Source: Isoetes taiwanensis (lineage: Eukaryota > Streptophyta > Lycopodiopsida > Isoetales > Isoetaceae). From it: DNA of 64,000 bases. Below the pieces are notes generated by a model. It ran no database searches, was not told the origin of the DNA, and saw only the letters and a list, made by a program, of their open reading frames with translations. A program made the position numbers and the translations under genes. Below, piece by piece: positions 9,849 through 20,531 of the stretch (position 1 is its first letter; each line of letters begins with the position of its first letter). The stretch covers positions 26,258,620-26,322,619 of the forward strand of contig JAJEKV010000005.1 in the NCBI GenBank assembly GCA_021234155.1, in the 5' to 3' direction.

Positions 9849-10765
9849 TTACGTACCCGTACTTTACGTTTACATATGTCCCGTACCTTCCTCACAGTAC
9901 TATACGTACTATACCTATAAGTTGACAGGTCAAATTGAGCTCTTGTTTTATTAATACTGTACTTAACGTATTAATACGTACAATACGTATGTTATGTACT
10001 TAAAAAAAAAAAGCATCCAAATGACATTAGACTAATAGAATTGGTAAAATTATAGATTAGGAAAAATACATTATTATATATTATAGAATAGGAGTAAAAA
10101 ACACGTTAGGAGACTTTAGACATTAGGGAAATTATGGAATTATAGTTTTAAAAAACAAAAAAACCAATCTTCTTGCAAATAAAAACCCAAAACCTCTGTG
10201 TTTTCCCCCAGCCGCCGAATCGAAATGGAGATGGAGATGCAGAGCCCCTTTCTCCTTGTTTTGTCATGGCAGGAGGCAGACCTTCTCTTTAATACTTCAG
10301 TAGCTTGCATTCATGCCAGAATAGAAATACAGAGGCCAGTGGCGGTTAGCTTTGGATGCAGCAAATGAGCAACAATTACTTAAATTTATTTGTCTGTGGG
10401 CGTAGATTGCAAACTAGAATATATAACTCTTAAATAGACATATTTTGGATTGAAAACTTTGAGAAATACTTAATCTTCTAGAGTAATATATTCTGGTTCA
10501 TTATTTAAAACTTGAAGTTCTTCGTACTAATTGTTATTACAACTATTTCAACCGCAATACAAGAAATCATAGTTCCAAAAAATTACAGGAAGTACTTAAC
10601 GTACTGTACGTAAAGTACGTATTTTATATATTTAATAAGTATTTTATAATTCCAAAAAACGTATTTAAAGTACTTTTTAAATGAGAGGTATGCATACGAT
10701 ATTAATACATTAAGTACATATAATACCTGTACTGTACTAAACGTACCTAACAATACTGGATGTGA
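9849..10765. mobile_element. Insertion in the 5' LTR, TACGTA-rich, unclassified
   Basis: AT-rich DNA whose two ends are dense in TACGTA/GTACTT words: the left end starts TTACGTACCCGTACTTTACG and the right end has ACTGTACTAAACGTACC. These are roughly inverted, suggesting a MITE. No ORF of note and no clear target duplication; the right border is blurred by divergence. A GA-rich word (GAAATGGAGATGGAGATG) lies near 10222. Confidence 0.55.
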
Positions 10766-10786
10766 CATAATTTTAAAAATATTGAT

Positions 10787-10857
10787 AGCGCATTTGGCAA
10801 AGGTGTATGACTCGCAATCGGAAGGTTGCGAGTTCAAACTCTGTCTTGTGCAACCAC
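10787..10857 (+). other. tRNA-like Pol III promoter segment in the 5' LTR
   Basis: Copy of the segment at 4208-4280, with TAGCGCATTTGGC (A-box-like) and GCGAGTTCAAACTC (B-box). Its presence in both LTRs shows that it was part of the element before insertion, not a later SINE insertion. Confidence 0.55.
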
Positions 10858-10942
10858 CTTTTTGCATCCGTGTGACGACCATCTTTTGTACATACGAGTA
10901 TAATTCGTATGATACGAATGTCCGTATGGTCATCACAGTGAG

Positions 10943-11524
10943 TATGTATTTCTATGCAATCCATATCTAAATTAGTTTAGTTACTTATCCAGTTCATTTC
11001 TATTCTCTCAGGTTTGTGTATCTGGTATGGAGAATACAGTCTCTTCATGCTCGATAAGCAGTGTATTCCACTGCTTTCACCAAGACATGGGCTCTTTGTT
11101 GTTCAAAGGTAGCACACCAATGCAGCTCAGAGGAAGGGGTATATGCTTATGGAGGTATGAATAATCTCCACGAAGCTCCAAGCTTATTGAGCTTCCATTG
11201 CCCAGCCTGTCCGAGCTATACTACAGGCCTCAGGATGCCACTTCTGTCTTACTAGCACGGAGTAAGTTGTCACAGGAAATGTTCAGAGCATTGAAGGAGA
11301 AGGGAGGAGTCTGCGGGCATGTGTTAGGAATTGATTTGTTTATTGACTTATTCAAAAGCGCTGACAATGTTAAGAAGACCTTGAAGATGTTTATAGTTCA
11401 ACAGCTGGTGGATAGTTTTTTAGATAGTCTATTTCTTGAAGGTTGGAGCGCTCAACTTCATGATGGAACTGAATCTACTGAATGTAGGATAAGTTGAGAC
11501 ACGGTTCGATTCAGATACATTCGG
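10943..11524 (+). other. Flank with an unidentified 99-codon ORF (11198-11497)
   Basis: Between the chromovirus and the MITE arm there is one protein-like frame: LPSLSELYYRPQDATSVL, then ALKEKGGVCGHVLGIDLFIDLF, KKTLKMF and DSFLDSLFLEGW. Its mixed hydrophilic composition suggests an exon or gene fragment. I do not recognise the family. Neither a starting signal nor splice sites can be defended. Confidence 0.4.
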
Positions 11525-11548
11525 AATAACAACCAACATAACTACTAT
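11525..11548 (+). repeat. Left arm tip of a foldback/MITE element (copy 1)
   Basis: The 24 bases ending CAACATAACTACTAT are the reverse complement of bases in 19454-19478. On the right side that arm continues without a break into GAACATTAATTAA, which here is found only at 19062. The left arm has therefore been split by the DIRS element. Confidence 0.85.
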
Positions 11549-11690
11549 CCCATCGATCCGAGCCATCGGATCGCCATTCTGGGAAAGGACGAGCGCCTAT
11601 ATTAGGCCATTGTCGTTTTCCGCCTGGTTATCGGCGTCTTCTCACAGCAGCATTCTTCGTTCTCGTAGCTTGGCTTCCCTCCCTTCATGC
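11549..11690 (+). repeat. Element 3 left terminal repeat A1
   Basis: Begins CCCATCGATCCGAGCCAT and includes ATTAGGCCATTGTCG and CATTCTTCGTTCTCGTAG. Diverged copy at 18165-18298 (A2). Confidence 0.85.
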
Positions 11691-14600
11691 AGCATCTCTT
11701 TCCTTGTACATTGCTTCCTCTCTTCATCATCTTGCTCCTCTTCCTCTCATGTTATCTTCTTCACCTTTATCCCCATCCTTTTCCTACTGGTTGTACATCC
11801 CTTTGCGGTTTGTTTCTAGACAGATTGATTGCCAGCCATTTCTACCAAATCACTCGTGTCTTGCTTGTCTTTTAATGTTGTTGTTTTGTTTTTAGAACTT
11901 CTTACGATTGGCATTCAAGAATTCACGCCATATCGGCGGGGATCCTGATCGACGATTCGTATGTCCAATCCATCGGGCTTGGGTTGGATTTACCAGCTGA
12001 TTGACGACAGATGCGAGAGCGTGGTTGGAACCGCATGCAATCTCTCGCTTCTTAGCTTTTTCGTCCCTTTGTTTGCTTCTCTTCTTTTCAATGGGACGCT
12101 TGTCCCAGAGGTATGGCATTTCTGCAAAAATTCTCGATGCATGCACACAAATCCACGTCCCTCTTACTTCATGCCAACAGTTCTATCACTTATGGAGTGT
12201 GGTTTTCCTTGAATTCTGAGGCATGCACAAAGCTTTATAGATGGATTTCTAACGCAATTTGTTTCCCAAGCAGGGTGATCGGATTCAGCTGTATGATGTA
12301 TCTGCTTCGTTTCTTTTTAATCTTTCCAACAGTAGGACATTTGTTGCACCACATGCTTTCCCTGCAAAGTACATGCTTGGTTTCTGCCTTAGGTTCACTT
12401 AGTCACAAAATCAATTAAGTTAGCAATCAGTCCCACTGCATAGGGAATTGGACACATCGGGACTCTTGCCGGGATCGTGATGGGTTGATCTGGTAGCTGG
12501 ACTGCACTCGATTGATCGGCATCCAATCTCTTTTTGTTGTTGTTCCTCCATGGTAGCTTGATTTCCCATCTCGTTTCTCCCTTCTGCCTCTGTTCTAGTA
12601 CATAAATCAATTTGCCTATTTGCCTTTGCCTCTTTCCCCTATCGATCATCTTTCGATCCTCAAAATTTATTAGCTACTTGCCGCTTCCTCTCCCATACCT
12701 CTTCATGATCAATGGGATCTGCATCGACTTGTTGGAGCAGCTCAGATATCTAACATCTTTCTGCCCAGACATCTAGTTCCCTGCCATAATCGGATTCTTA
12801 TATTGCAGTGGGCAACCTGGAGTTGTTGAACTTCCAGCCTGGATCACATGCGACGGACCTGAGACTGGAGAGGATTCGCTTGTTTATTTCTTGGCTGGCT
12901 TTTTTCACAGGAGTATGCGCAGGAACGGAGTCGGGATGGAGCTGCATGCGGCATTTGCTTCATTGATGGCAGCCTCAGCTTTTCTTATTCTTCCTTGTCT
13001 TCATTTGCCCAGGCTCTCCGCCATCAGTTCCAGCCCCCGGCGTTTTTTGGTCTGACCTTAGCATCTGGTGCATGACCGATTGGCATTTTCCTGGCATCCG
13101 GGCACCTGCATGCAAGATCCGGCCTGCCTTCCTCTGGTTTTAGCAGGTCGGCTTCAGATCCGACGATCCTGCTCCTCCACGCTGCCTTTTCAATGGGCTT
13201 TCATCGGCCCAGCCAATATTAGCATGCCACGTCACTTCTAAGCCCCTATCCTTTCATAAGGTAATTGTCTAATTTGCATTTTCCTTCTCCTTCGCCTTCA
13301 TTGAGTCCCTTTTTTCCTAAATCCGCTGCTCACGTAGGTTCTGGCACATATGCGTTTAGTCTTGGCAGTGTTTTTATAGTCTACACCGGTTCTATGTGCA
13401 TTGGATTGGATTTTAAAACCAATTTTTTGGCATACATGCATTCTTCCTATACATTTGACGATTTTGCTTTTTTCCATGATTTGGAAGGCCCGCTTTTCTC
13501 TTAGGCCCTAGTTTTTCTATATACGCCAGCTTCTTTTGCATTAATTCGCTTAAGTTGGGTGATTCTTTGGATATGGGTTTAAACCCAAAGGTGAGCTCCA
13601 ACCTATAGTTTTTCATTGGGCCATCTTATGTTTGCCTCTTTTTTTATGCGTGGAGAAACATCTCAGATTTGTTAAATGATGTGGTATTGTTCCAACATAT
13701 TCATTTGATGCACGTATTGACTGGGTATCTCATGCATGCCGATATGGCTCGTTGCTCCATCGTAGTTTATTTGCATTTTGATTTGTCCTTGGGATGTTCA
13801 CCATACTTTGGGAATTTACTTGCATTATTCACGATTATGCTAGTAGACCCTCATTGTGAGAATGGGTGATAACATGTTTGGTATTTGCATTTAAATATGG
13901 GTTTGGCATCTTATTCTTCTCATTGGTGCTTTTCTTCGACTTTTGACTCTACGATATGCATGATCATTTGCCTATTCATTGGCTCATCTCATTTATCCAA
14001 CGTTGTTCCTCTTTTCAACATATTTTCTCCATCTGTTTACTATTTGTCTTATGCTCCCTATTTTACTTATCATGGCCTTTTCATAGCCTTTGATTTTTCT
14101 AATGGTTACATAGGTTATCTTATGCCCCTTTACATATACCCTCTGAGGGAATTACTTAATCACATTTACATTATATTTTCTATCATTTGGTGTCCCTTTT
14201 TCTTTTTCCTATGCTGGGTTCTCGATTGTTATGTTTTTCACGCCTTATTCATAATTGCATTAGAATATGCGGCATCTAGGGGCTTTTGTTTTAGGGGGTG
14301 GTTTTTCCCCCCATGTTATCTCTTTCATATGTGATCTTTTCCAAGTTGATGGACATCTAGTTTTTATATATGTGACGTTATCCTTTGAATTTGAGGCTTT
14401 TTCATCGTTGTTTTCGGATTTTTCTTCTTTGCACTTGTGTTTTATCGTGGATTCGATGCACCATACTATTTACAGGGGTCTATGCTCTCCTCGCGCTGTT
14501 TTTCTCTTGTTTATGTTCTGTCTTTTTACCTCGTTTTCGTCTTGTGGTCGTTTACTTGGGATGTTGTCTTGTTTTCATAATTCTACGCTGCAGTCTCTTG

Positions 14601-16424
14601 GTTTATTATATTTTTATTGCCTATAGATTTGTGGCCACCATCTTCGGGGTTGCATTTGTCTTTTTTACATTGATGCATTCCATTTCCATGGTAGGTTGCA
14701 GTATGGCTTCAATTGCGTGTTATTTCTCCGACATGCATCTCTTTTGTATGTTATTTTTTATATTGTGGTTCCCATGTGGTTATATGTGGCATTCCTTTCT
14801 GTGTTTAGGATTTCCCCATGGTGGTTTGGGTTTTATTTTTTGCACTTGTGTTTGTATCTTATGTGTGATGCACTACACTCCTACCAGGTGTGGTATAATG
14901 CTATTCGTGGTATTATCTTCTACATTCTAGGTTGGGTGCGCACTTTGTTGCCTTGTATATATCACATTGTAAGGGTTCCTTCATTTGGTATTACGCTATT
15001 TTCGATTCTCGATAACTTGGGGTTTGGCATAAGGGGGTTGTGTGTGTTTTATAAAGGTTTCTAATTATTATTGTTGTTCCTCATGTATGAGGCACCTATA
15101 GGGGTCCGCGGATCGGTTTCATGGTTCAACTCAGCGATCTCTTTTTCTTTTGTGTTACTTTTTTACATTTTTATGCTTGGTTGACAACGGGGTTTCCTAT
15201 ATGTTGGCATCCTCTTATTAATCATAGGCATTCACATGGTTTTTGATTTTTTATGTTGGGCATCATTCGAATTTTATGATGTATCAACCTATTTTCAACG
15301 TTATAATTTCTATGCATTCTCGTGGGTTTGATTTTTTTCTTTTTCAGTATTGTTGCCCGCTCGTTCAAGTCGATCTTGTTGCCTATCCTTTTGCAATGTT
15401 GTTATCAAACGTTGTTTTCCCTCGTTTTTAGGCATACCCGAGCATTACTTGGTAGTTTCATTTTTTTTTCAACGCTATTGCCTATGTCATGTTTCCTGAT
15501 TCTGTCACGCTTAGCTAGCTTTTTTTGATTTATTATGTGGTGTTTTCGATTCTCGCTACCTAGCTAGCTTTTTGTGATTTATTGTTCATCCGCAAGGTTG
15601 CATCTTGTCTTTCTAACGTTTATGCATCTTCTTCACAACCATAGGTTGGCTTTTCCTCTCTTCATCTTATTGCTTTTGTATTGGGTTATTTATCATTATT
15701 GACAACTTGGGAGGTTTTGCATAAGTGGGCCTCACATCTTTTTGCATTATATGCATTGACGGTGGTTGGTTCCTTCTTGTGTTTATGCATTATCTCGCAA
15801 TTGCATAGCTTGAGTTGTTCCTACTTAGCTGATATTGCCTTTTATTTCGGTCGCATTCTCGCTCTTTCGGTTGATTCTCCCGGCCAGATGCATCTTCGAT
15901 TCCTCATCACGGGGACTTGACTTGTTTTTGTCGTATGCCCTCTTTTTTTCGCCTTTCCCGCGGCGTGACTCTTCTTACCATTGTTTTTGTTCTATGATGC
16001 ATTTCCTTTTTCGTGTTAGTGGGCTGATGCCGCCTATCGCTAACCCTTTCCAACTCTTCTTCCCCGGCTGAAGTTCGCTTTCCACCACGACTAAACCGTT
16101 ATCGCAGTCCGTCCTCGGCTGCCAACGCTTCCTTCCCTTTGAGCCGGGACTCTTTGGACGCAGGTTCACTTTCTCCCCGGACCTCTCCCATTCCCGCCTA
16201 CGCCATACCCATGCTTTCGCCCGCTTTCTCCCGATTATACACATTACCATGCGGGGAGCTTCAAAGCAATGCCACACTTCCGAGCACTCCGGACATCGCC
16301 AGCCACCTTATAAACTTCGACCCACCAGACCCCCTTCTACCTCCATCTCCTCCCTATTTCATCGCATTACACATTCTTGGGGTTCCACATCTCACGGCAT
16401 TTTGTCTTCTTTTCTTATTGCGCT

Positions 16425-16545
16425 TACTTGTTATTCTTTTATTATTTATCGTTATTGTTTTTCTTTGGGGATCCATGATGAAGGGTTCCGCTTCTCCATT
16501 TTTGCTCGCTATGTGGTCCACATGTTGAGGTTCGGTAGATACTCG
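16425..16545 (+). repeat. Internal direct repeat of element 3, copy 1
   Basis: Contains TTGTTATTC, GGGGATCCATGATGAAGGGTT and TTTTGCTCGCTATGTGG. Related DNA occurs at 17515-17600 (TTGTTATTC and GGGGATCCATGATGAAGGGTT) and at 17335-17440 (TTTTTGCTCGATATGGG and CACATGTTGAGGTTC), about 1 kb downstream. This points to an ancient duplication inside the element. Confidence 0.65.
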
Positions 16546-16777
16546 GTTGATGGCGTCCTCGTTCTCTGCGGCTGTGCGTGTTTGCCGCGTCGCCGCTTGG
16601 TCGTTAGCGCCCCTCTTCGCTCCTCACCTCGCTTATGCGTTTTCGTAGTCTCGACTCTAATTCTTTTGGAGTTTTCTACGGGCTGGCTAGGGCTTATAGT
16701 TTATGCAGTTCCATTTTCTTTTGTGTCTGCTCAATTCGCTTGTGTTCCACGCGGATCTAACCCACGCTCCACGGCCA

Positions 16778-16853
<76 letters not shown>
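16778..16853. repeat. (CT)n microsatellite
   Basis: About 37 CT units in the interior of element 3, with one extra C near 16795. Element 1 has a CT tract too, but in its 3' non-coding part. Confidence 0.97.
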
Positions 16854-16856
<3 letters not shown>

Positions 16857-17944
16857 GTTGTCGTCATTTTTCTCATTCCCATTTAAGTATTTTAGACACA
16901 TTTTCCACCTCGCTTGTCCTTTTGTGGCTACATTTCTTCTATGTATATTCTATATTTGGTTTGGTTCCGATACTTGGACTTGAATATTTGGGGATTGCAT
17001 TTAAGATTTTTCTTTCTTTTTGGCATGATCATCTGGGAGCTCTAGTGTTTGTTGGTTCCTTTGTTCACTCAGATAGTGCACTTATTTGTTGTTTCCTCAA
17101 GTTGTATTTTCTAATCTTGACCATGGGTGACGGGGATATTGGTTGGTGTACCAACTTTATGGATTTGGGAGCTTTCTTGTTTTCAAGTAGCTCCACTTTG
17201 TCATGTTCGCAGTCGGCTTTATTTTCGCATATAGCTTTGTTTCGCTATATATGATATGATATTCCATAATCATTGTGTCGGGACTTGACTTTTCATGTTC
17301 TTTTAGCCCATAGTTTTTATCATTCTTCCCCGCTTCCTCCGCTTTTTGCTCGATATGGGTCCACATGTTGAGGTTCAGACTTCCTCATTGTCGGCGGTCC
17401 TCGTCCTCTCTGCCGCATTGGTGTGCGACTCTCCCCCGACATCTCCATGTTTCGCTCCATCTTTAGGTCTATGCATTTTACATTCCTATGCTTAAGTTTT
17501 TCCTTTTGCCTTATTATCTCATTTTGTTATTCTTCCTTCTTATTTGTGCGTTATTGTTTTTGGGGATCCATGATGAAGGGTTCCTTTGTTCACTTTATCT
17601 CCCTCTAGATGTTGACCATGTGTTCCAAGGCATAATGGCCACATTCACGGACTTCGTCCGCACATCCGCATTCATATCATATGTGTATTGTACGCATTAA
17701 CGGGGTTTGTTTTTTCATCGCTTTGTTGCCTTGTTCGCCGCTTTATCATCCCTCGGATGTCTCCTTCCTCCATTTCTTTCTACCGACGGCCATATCCTTT
17801 TTTTCATCAAATCTTCAACCTTCCCTCCTCGATCCTCTCCCGGCCCCCCTCTTCTTCGCTCGCCTTCTTCTTTGCGCCCTTTATCTTATCCGACCGCCGT
17901 GGTGGTGGGGAGGTGTCTTCTAGCTATAGGCTTGCATCCATCCC

Positions 17945-18113
17945 AATATGGTACTCATTCTGCCTCGTCGTGGAGGAGCTTCAAAGAAACCACGGGGTTC
18001 CGATGAGGTCAGACGGTACCCTTGGGCGCTTTTCTTCTTCTCACTCGTTATGTGTTTCCACGATCCGACTCCACACTTGGGTGTCGCACGGGCGGCCGGG
18101 CTTATAGTGGAGG
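17945..18113 (+). pseudogene. Tyrosine recombinase C-terminal remnant of element 3
   Basis: Reads GTHS..., then RRGGA (17966-17980), then GATGAGGTC at the place of the element 1 sequence before SHGRW, and ends ATAGTGGAGG just as element 1 ends ATAGTTGGAGG. The match in base order over ~165 bases (HxxR to stop) is clear, but indels and stops destroy the frame, and the His and Tyr codons are changed. It places a recombinase directly before B1, as in element 1. Confidence 0.65.
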
Positions 18114-18124
18114 AAGTCCTTTGC

Positions 18125-18298
18125 AGTCGGGTCGGCTTTGTGTGTTCAAGAGTCCTTTCCTGATCCCATCGATCCGGAGCCATCTGGACGCCATTCGGGA
18201 AAGGACGAAGCCATATTAGGCCATTGTCGCTTTCACCGGGTTATCTTATCGCCTTTCACAAAGCAAAGATTCTTCGCTCGTAGTTTCCCCTTCCCCCT
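18125..18298 (+). repeat. Element 3 internal B1-A2 junction
   Basis: B1 ends AGTCCTTTCCTGAT at 18164 and A2 begins CCCATCGATCCGGAG at 18165. The end of B (CCTTTCC..GAT) is complementary to GCCATTCGGGAAAGG within A2, the same arrangement as in elements 1 and 4. Confidence 0.82.
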
Positions 18299-18413
18299 CA
18301 CATGCCTACCTTTTTCATTTATATATATTTATTTGTTCATGCACTTTTTGTGTTCTCCACTTTGTGGGTGGCTTTTCCATGTTGTTGTTGTTTCCTTCAT
18401 TCTACTATGTTAT

Positions 18414-18530
18414 TCTCCACCCTGGTGTCGCTATTTTTATCCACCTTGAGGTGAGGCATATTTTGATATAGTGAATTTCCACCGCCGGTGTCGCTTTTTC
18501 CACCCTAGGGGTGATGCTATCTTTTCCTCG
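18414..18530 (+). repeat. Short tandem repeat, two ~60-bp units
   Basis: CCACCCTGGTGTCGCTATTTT and CCACCTTGAGGTGAGGCAT are followed by CCACCGCCGGTGTCGCTTTT and CCACCCTAGGGGTGATGCT. It lies between A2 and B2 of element 3. Confidence 0.65.
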
Positions 18531-19019
18531 CTATGTTCTTTTTTTCTACCTATTTTTATTTCTCATCTCTTCTGGTCCTTTGTTGATGCAAATTTTTATG
18601 GCTATGTTTGTTTTGCGGTTCTAACCATTACGTGTTTTTCTGAGTTCTTTGGTCTTGCGTGTTTTCTTATATTCCACCGCCCGGACACTTGCCGCTGCTT
18701 CGCTCGGGCCTCCTCCTTCGTTACCTTCGGGATCTCACCATTGGGCTGGGTCGCTTTTATGTTCACCTTCGCCTCGGCCCCGTTTCTCTCGTTCTCCGTG
18801 CAACACATTCGAGGTTGGTGGCAACCATTTTCATTAGGGTTTTCCTCAAAACCCGAAAGGGCGGGTTTTTATCCCGATGAGAAGTTGTTGCCATTGCCCT
18901 CCTATATTGCCTTGGCATATTTTCTTATGGGGTAGTCCGATATTGTTCCTATGGTCGGCTACCCCTCTCTCTCTCTTCCAAACGTTGTATACTGCTGCTG
19001 TGATGAATGACAAGCCTAT

Positions 19020-19061
19020 CTATCGGCCGGTTTTGTGTCTCTCATGAAGTCCTTTCCTGAT
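19020..19061 (+). repeat. Element 3 terminal repeat B2
   Basis: CTATCGGCCGGTTTTGTGT...AGTCCTTTCCTGAT matches B1. Similarity ends at ...GAT, then MITE sequence GAACATTAATTAA resumes. Confidence 0.83.
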
Positions 19062-19520
19062 GAACATTAATTAACACAAACCATGTTTAAAATTAAATTC
19101 CCCCTTAAACCCCCTTTTGTTTGGGTGCATATTCAGACGGGGGGTGACTCAGCAAAGAGAGTCATTGGATAGGCATATTCACCCCTTATTCCTTAATCTA
19201 CACCGTACACAAAGTTCCTCGTTTGTGGGGTATGGATGTATAGAATTTGTTATACTGTATAACAAGATTTGCAAAATACTATAAGATTTCACGCAAAATA
19301 CTATATGGTGTTGATTTTTGTGCGTTCTTAATTCTGGGGTTCTCCATTTTGCCCTACGTCACCTCCCGTGTGAATATGCACCCAAACAAAAGGGGGTTTA
19401 AGGGGGAATTTAATTTTAAACATGTCTAATGTAATGGTTTGTATTAATTAATGTTCATAGTAGTTATGTTGGTTGTTATATTACAAAAATGTTTTGGCCC
19501 TTCGGGCCACAAAAGAAACA
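19062..19520 (+). mobile_element. Foldback/MITE element, main part (copy 1)
   Basis: Long inverted arms: GAACATTAATTAACACAAACC (19062 on), then AAATTCCCCCTTAAACCCCC and TTTGGGTGCATATTCA, are mirrored at 19368-19478. The central ~190 bases hold TTGTTATACTGTATAAC. Outside the right arm is the short palindrome GGCCCTTCGGGCC (19497-19509). No ORF, hence non-autonomous. A rearranged inverted copy is at 32655-32947. Confidence 0.85.
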
Positions 19521-20154
19521 AACATAGATAAACTCTGAGGTAAACAAAAAAATCAAAATCAAAATAAAATAAAACTACAAAATGATTGATGTGTTATTGC
19601 AAACCATATATTTTAAATTGCATAATTTATATGCTCCAAAATGACAACATTATAACAATGCGCTCAAATTGTCTTGAAATCATTCTAAAATAGCATTGTT
19701 GCAACAACGCGCTCAATTTGTCTTGACTGAATAGAAACTGTAGGCATTGGTAGTTACACATAAAATAGAAATGGATCATGCGACAAACTTGATCTCCCTT
19801 AGTTGTTTGTGCAATTGCCATCGTAAGCATTGCTAGAGAGAGATATCAACATCTTGCAAAATTTTTTTGAACCTGCATAGAGAATAGTACAGAGAATACT
19901 TTAGCATTAACGTATTTTGAGCAGCACGTATGCAAAAACTTTCCAAGAACATGACAAATGCTAGCAAGGTAGCATGTAAATTCGAGCCTGGACAGAGGAA
20001 AGCAAGCCATTGCATAACTTAAAGCAATGAATTCCATGGTTTAACAGTGTGAAATTAAGCTTAGAACAAACGAGAGAGAGCACAATGCATAATGAAAAAT
20101 AGAAGATAAGATAATGCTTAGAAGGATAAGGGGTGAAATTTCACCTGGAAGTAT
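19521..20154. other. Intergenic, nothing recognised
   Basis: AT-rich. GCGCTCAATTTGTCTTGA-like words recur at 19660 and 19708, with CATTGTTGCAACAACGCG between, a small imperfect tandem repeat. No defended gene. Confidence 0.5.
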
Positions 20155-20383
20155 AGCTCATTCTTGAAAGGATGAACCTTTATAAAATAATCTGTAATCC
20201 AGCGCATTGTACCCCTTGCTTTATCAAGCAATCCAGCTTTTTCAAGAATTCTCCATGCTAGAACTGTGGCTACAAAAGCCATTGCAAAACCAAACTTCAC
20301 AATGTCCACTGCGTCATATAATCCTCCTGTTAGGTCCAGCTTTACATCATCTCTGTCTATAAGGGCCGAATCTCCTCGCTAGC
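20155..20383 (-). pseudogene. GH9 endoglucanase exon fragment
   Basis: Minus frame: GDSALIDRDDVKLDLTGG, then LYDAVDIVKFGFAMAF, then MRWITDYFIK and NELYFQ, ending at a GT donor. This is the N-terminal block of plant GH9 endo-beta-1,4-glucanases (normally WRGDS..., GGYYDAGDNVKFGFPMAFT, ATDYLLK, YVQ|V), which cut cell-wall glucans. Both Asp of the DAGD motif are kept (DAVD). The donor matches a conserved plant GH9 intron position. The catalytic Glu region (GEY/NEVA) and the rest are absent, so this is one isolated exon directly downstream of a 3-ketoacyl-CoA synthase fragment on the same strand. Confidence 0.85.
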
Positions 20384-20468
20384 TTATTGGGTTGTCTGCT
20401 TCTACAGAAATTTGAGTCAGAATAGTGTTCTGATCATGTGTATGCCAAAATCCCCATTGCAGCTGTGC

Positions 20469-20531
20469 AAAATCTAAAACTACAGATATGTGTCTGGAAT
20501 CAAAAGCTAAAGCTACAAATATGTGTCTGCT
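20469..20531. repeat. 31-bp tandem duplication at the end of the KCS fragment
   Basis: Two adjacent copies of CTAAAACTACAGATATGTGT / CTAAAGCTACAAATATGTGT. KCS similarity ends exactly at this duplication, consistent with repair at a breakpoint. Confidence 0.7.

Larger units (their letters stand above)
3843..10937 (-). mobile_element. Ty3/gypsy chromovirus with chromodomain, LTR to LTR
   Basis: On the minus strand the order is 5' LTR (10937-9554), gag with zinc knuckle, protease, Pro/Val-rich linker, reverse transcriptase, RNase H, integrase, chromodomain, polypurine tract and 3' LTR (4362-3843). The 5-bp direct repeat GTGAG at 3838-3842 and 10938-10942 is the target duplication and proves that these are the outer ends. 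The LTR termini are TGTCA...TGACA (5' copy TATCA...TCACA). Every ORF is broken by indels, the integrase carries an inverted foreign insert, and the 5' LTR carries another insertion. It is a dead but structurally whole copy. Confidence 0.96.
9554..10937 (-). repeat. Chromovirus 5' LTR, enlarged by an insertion
   Basis: 9554-9848 matches the first 300 bases of the other LTR. About 10765-10937 matches its end, including the tRNA-like part. The intervening ~0.9 kb is absent from the 3' LTR. Total 1384 bp against 520 bp. Confidence 0.88.
11691..17944 (+). other. Element 3 interior, pyrimidine-rich, no defended genes
   Basis: More than 6 kb of T- and C-rich plus strand. Open frames here encode Phe/Leu/Ser/Cys-rich products that follow from base composition and match no family I know, so they are not called. 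Relics of coding content may remain near 16100-16350, where the sequence is more balanced in GC. Internal direct repeats are listed separately. Confidence 0.6.
11549..19061 (+). mobile_element. Decayed DIRS-type element 3, inserted in a MITE
   Basis: A1 (11549-11690) is repeated as A2 (18165-18298), and B1 (18125-18164) is repeated as B2 (19020-19061), giving the A1-interior-B1A2-B2 order. A recombinase remnant lies just before B1 as in element 1. The interior is very T/C-rich and shows no reverse transcriptase or gag that I can defend. Both borders are fixed by the interrupted MITE arm, with no target duplication. Length 7.5 kb. Confidence 0.82.

Noticed and set aside
13265-17700. Many overlapping Phe/Leu/Cys-rich ORFs that look like membrane proteins
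   Set aside because: They arise from the extreme T/C bias of the DIRS interior, occur in several frames at once and show no conserved motif.
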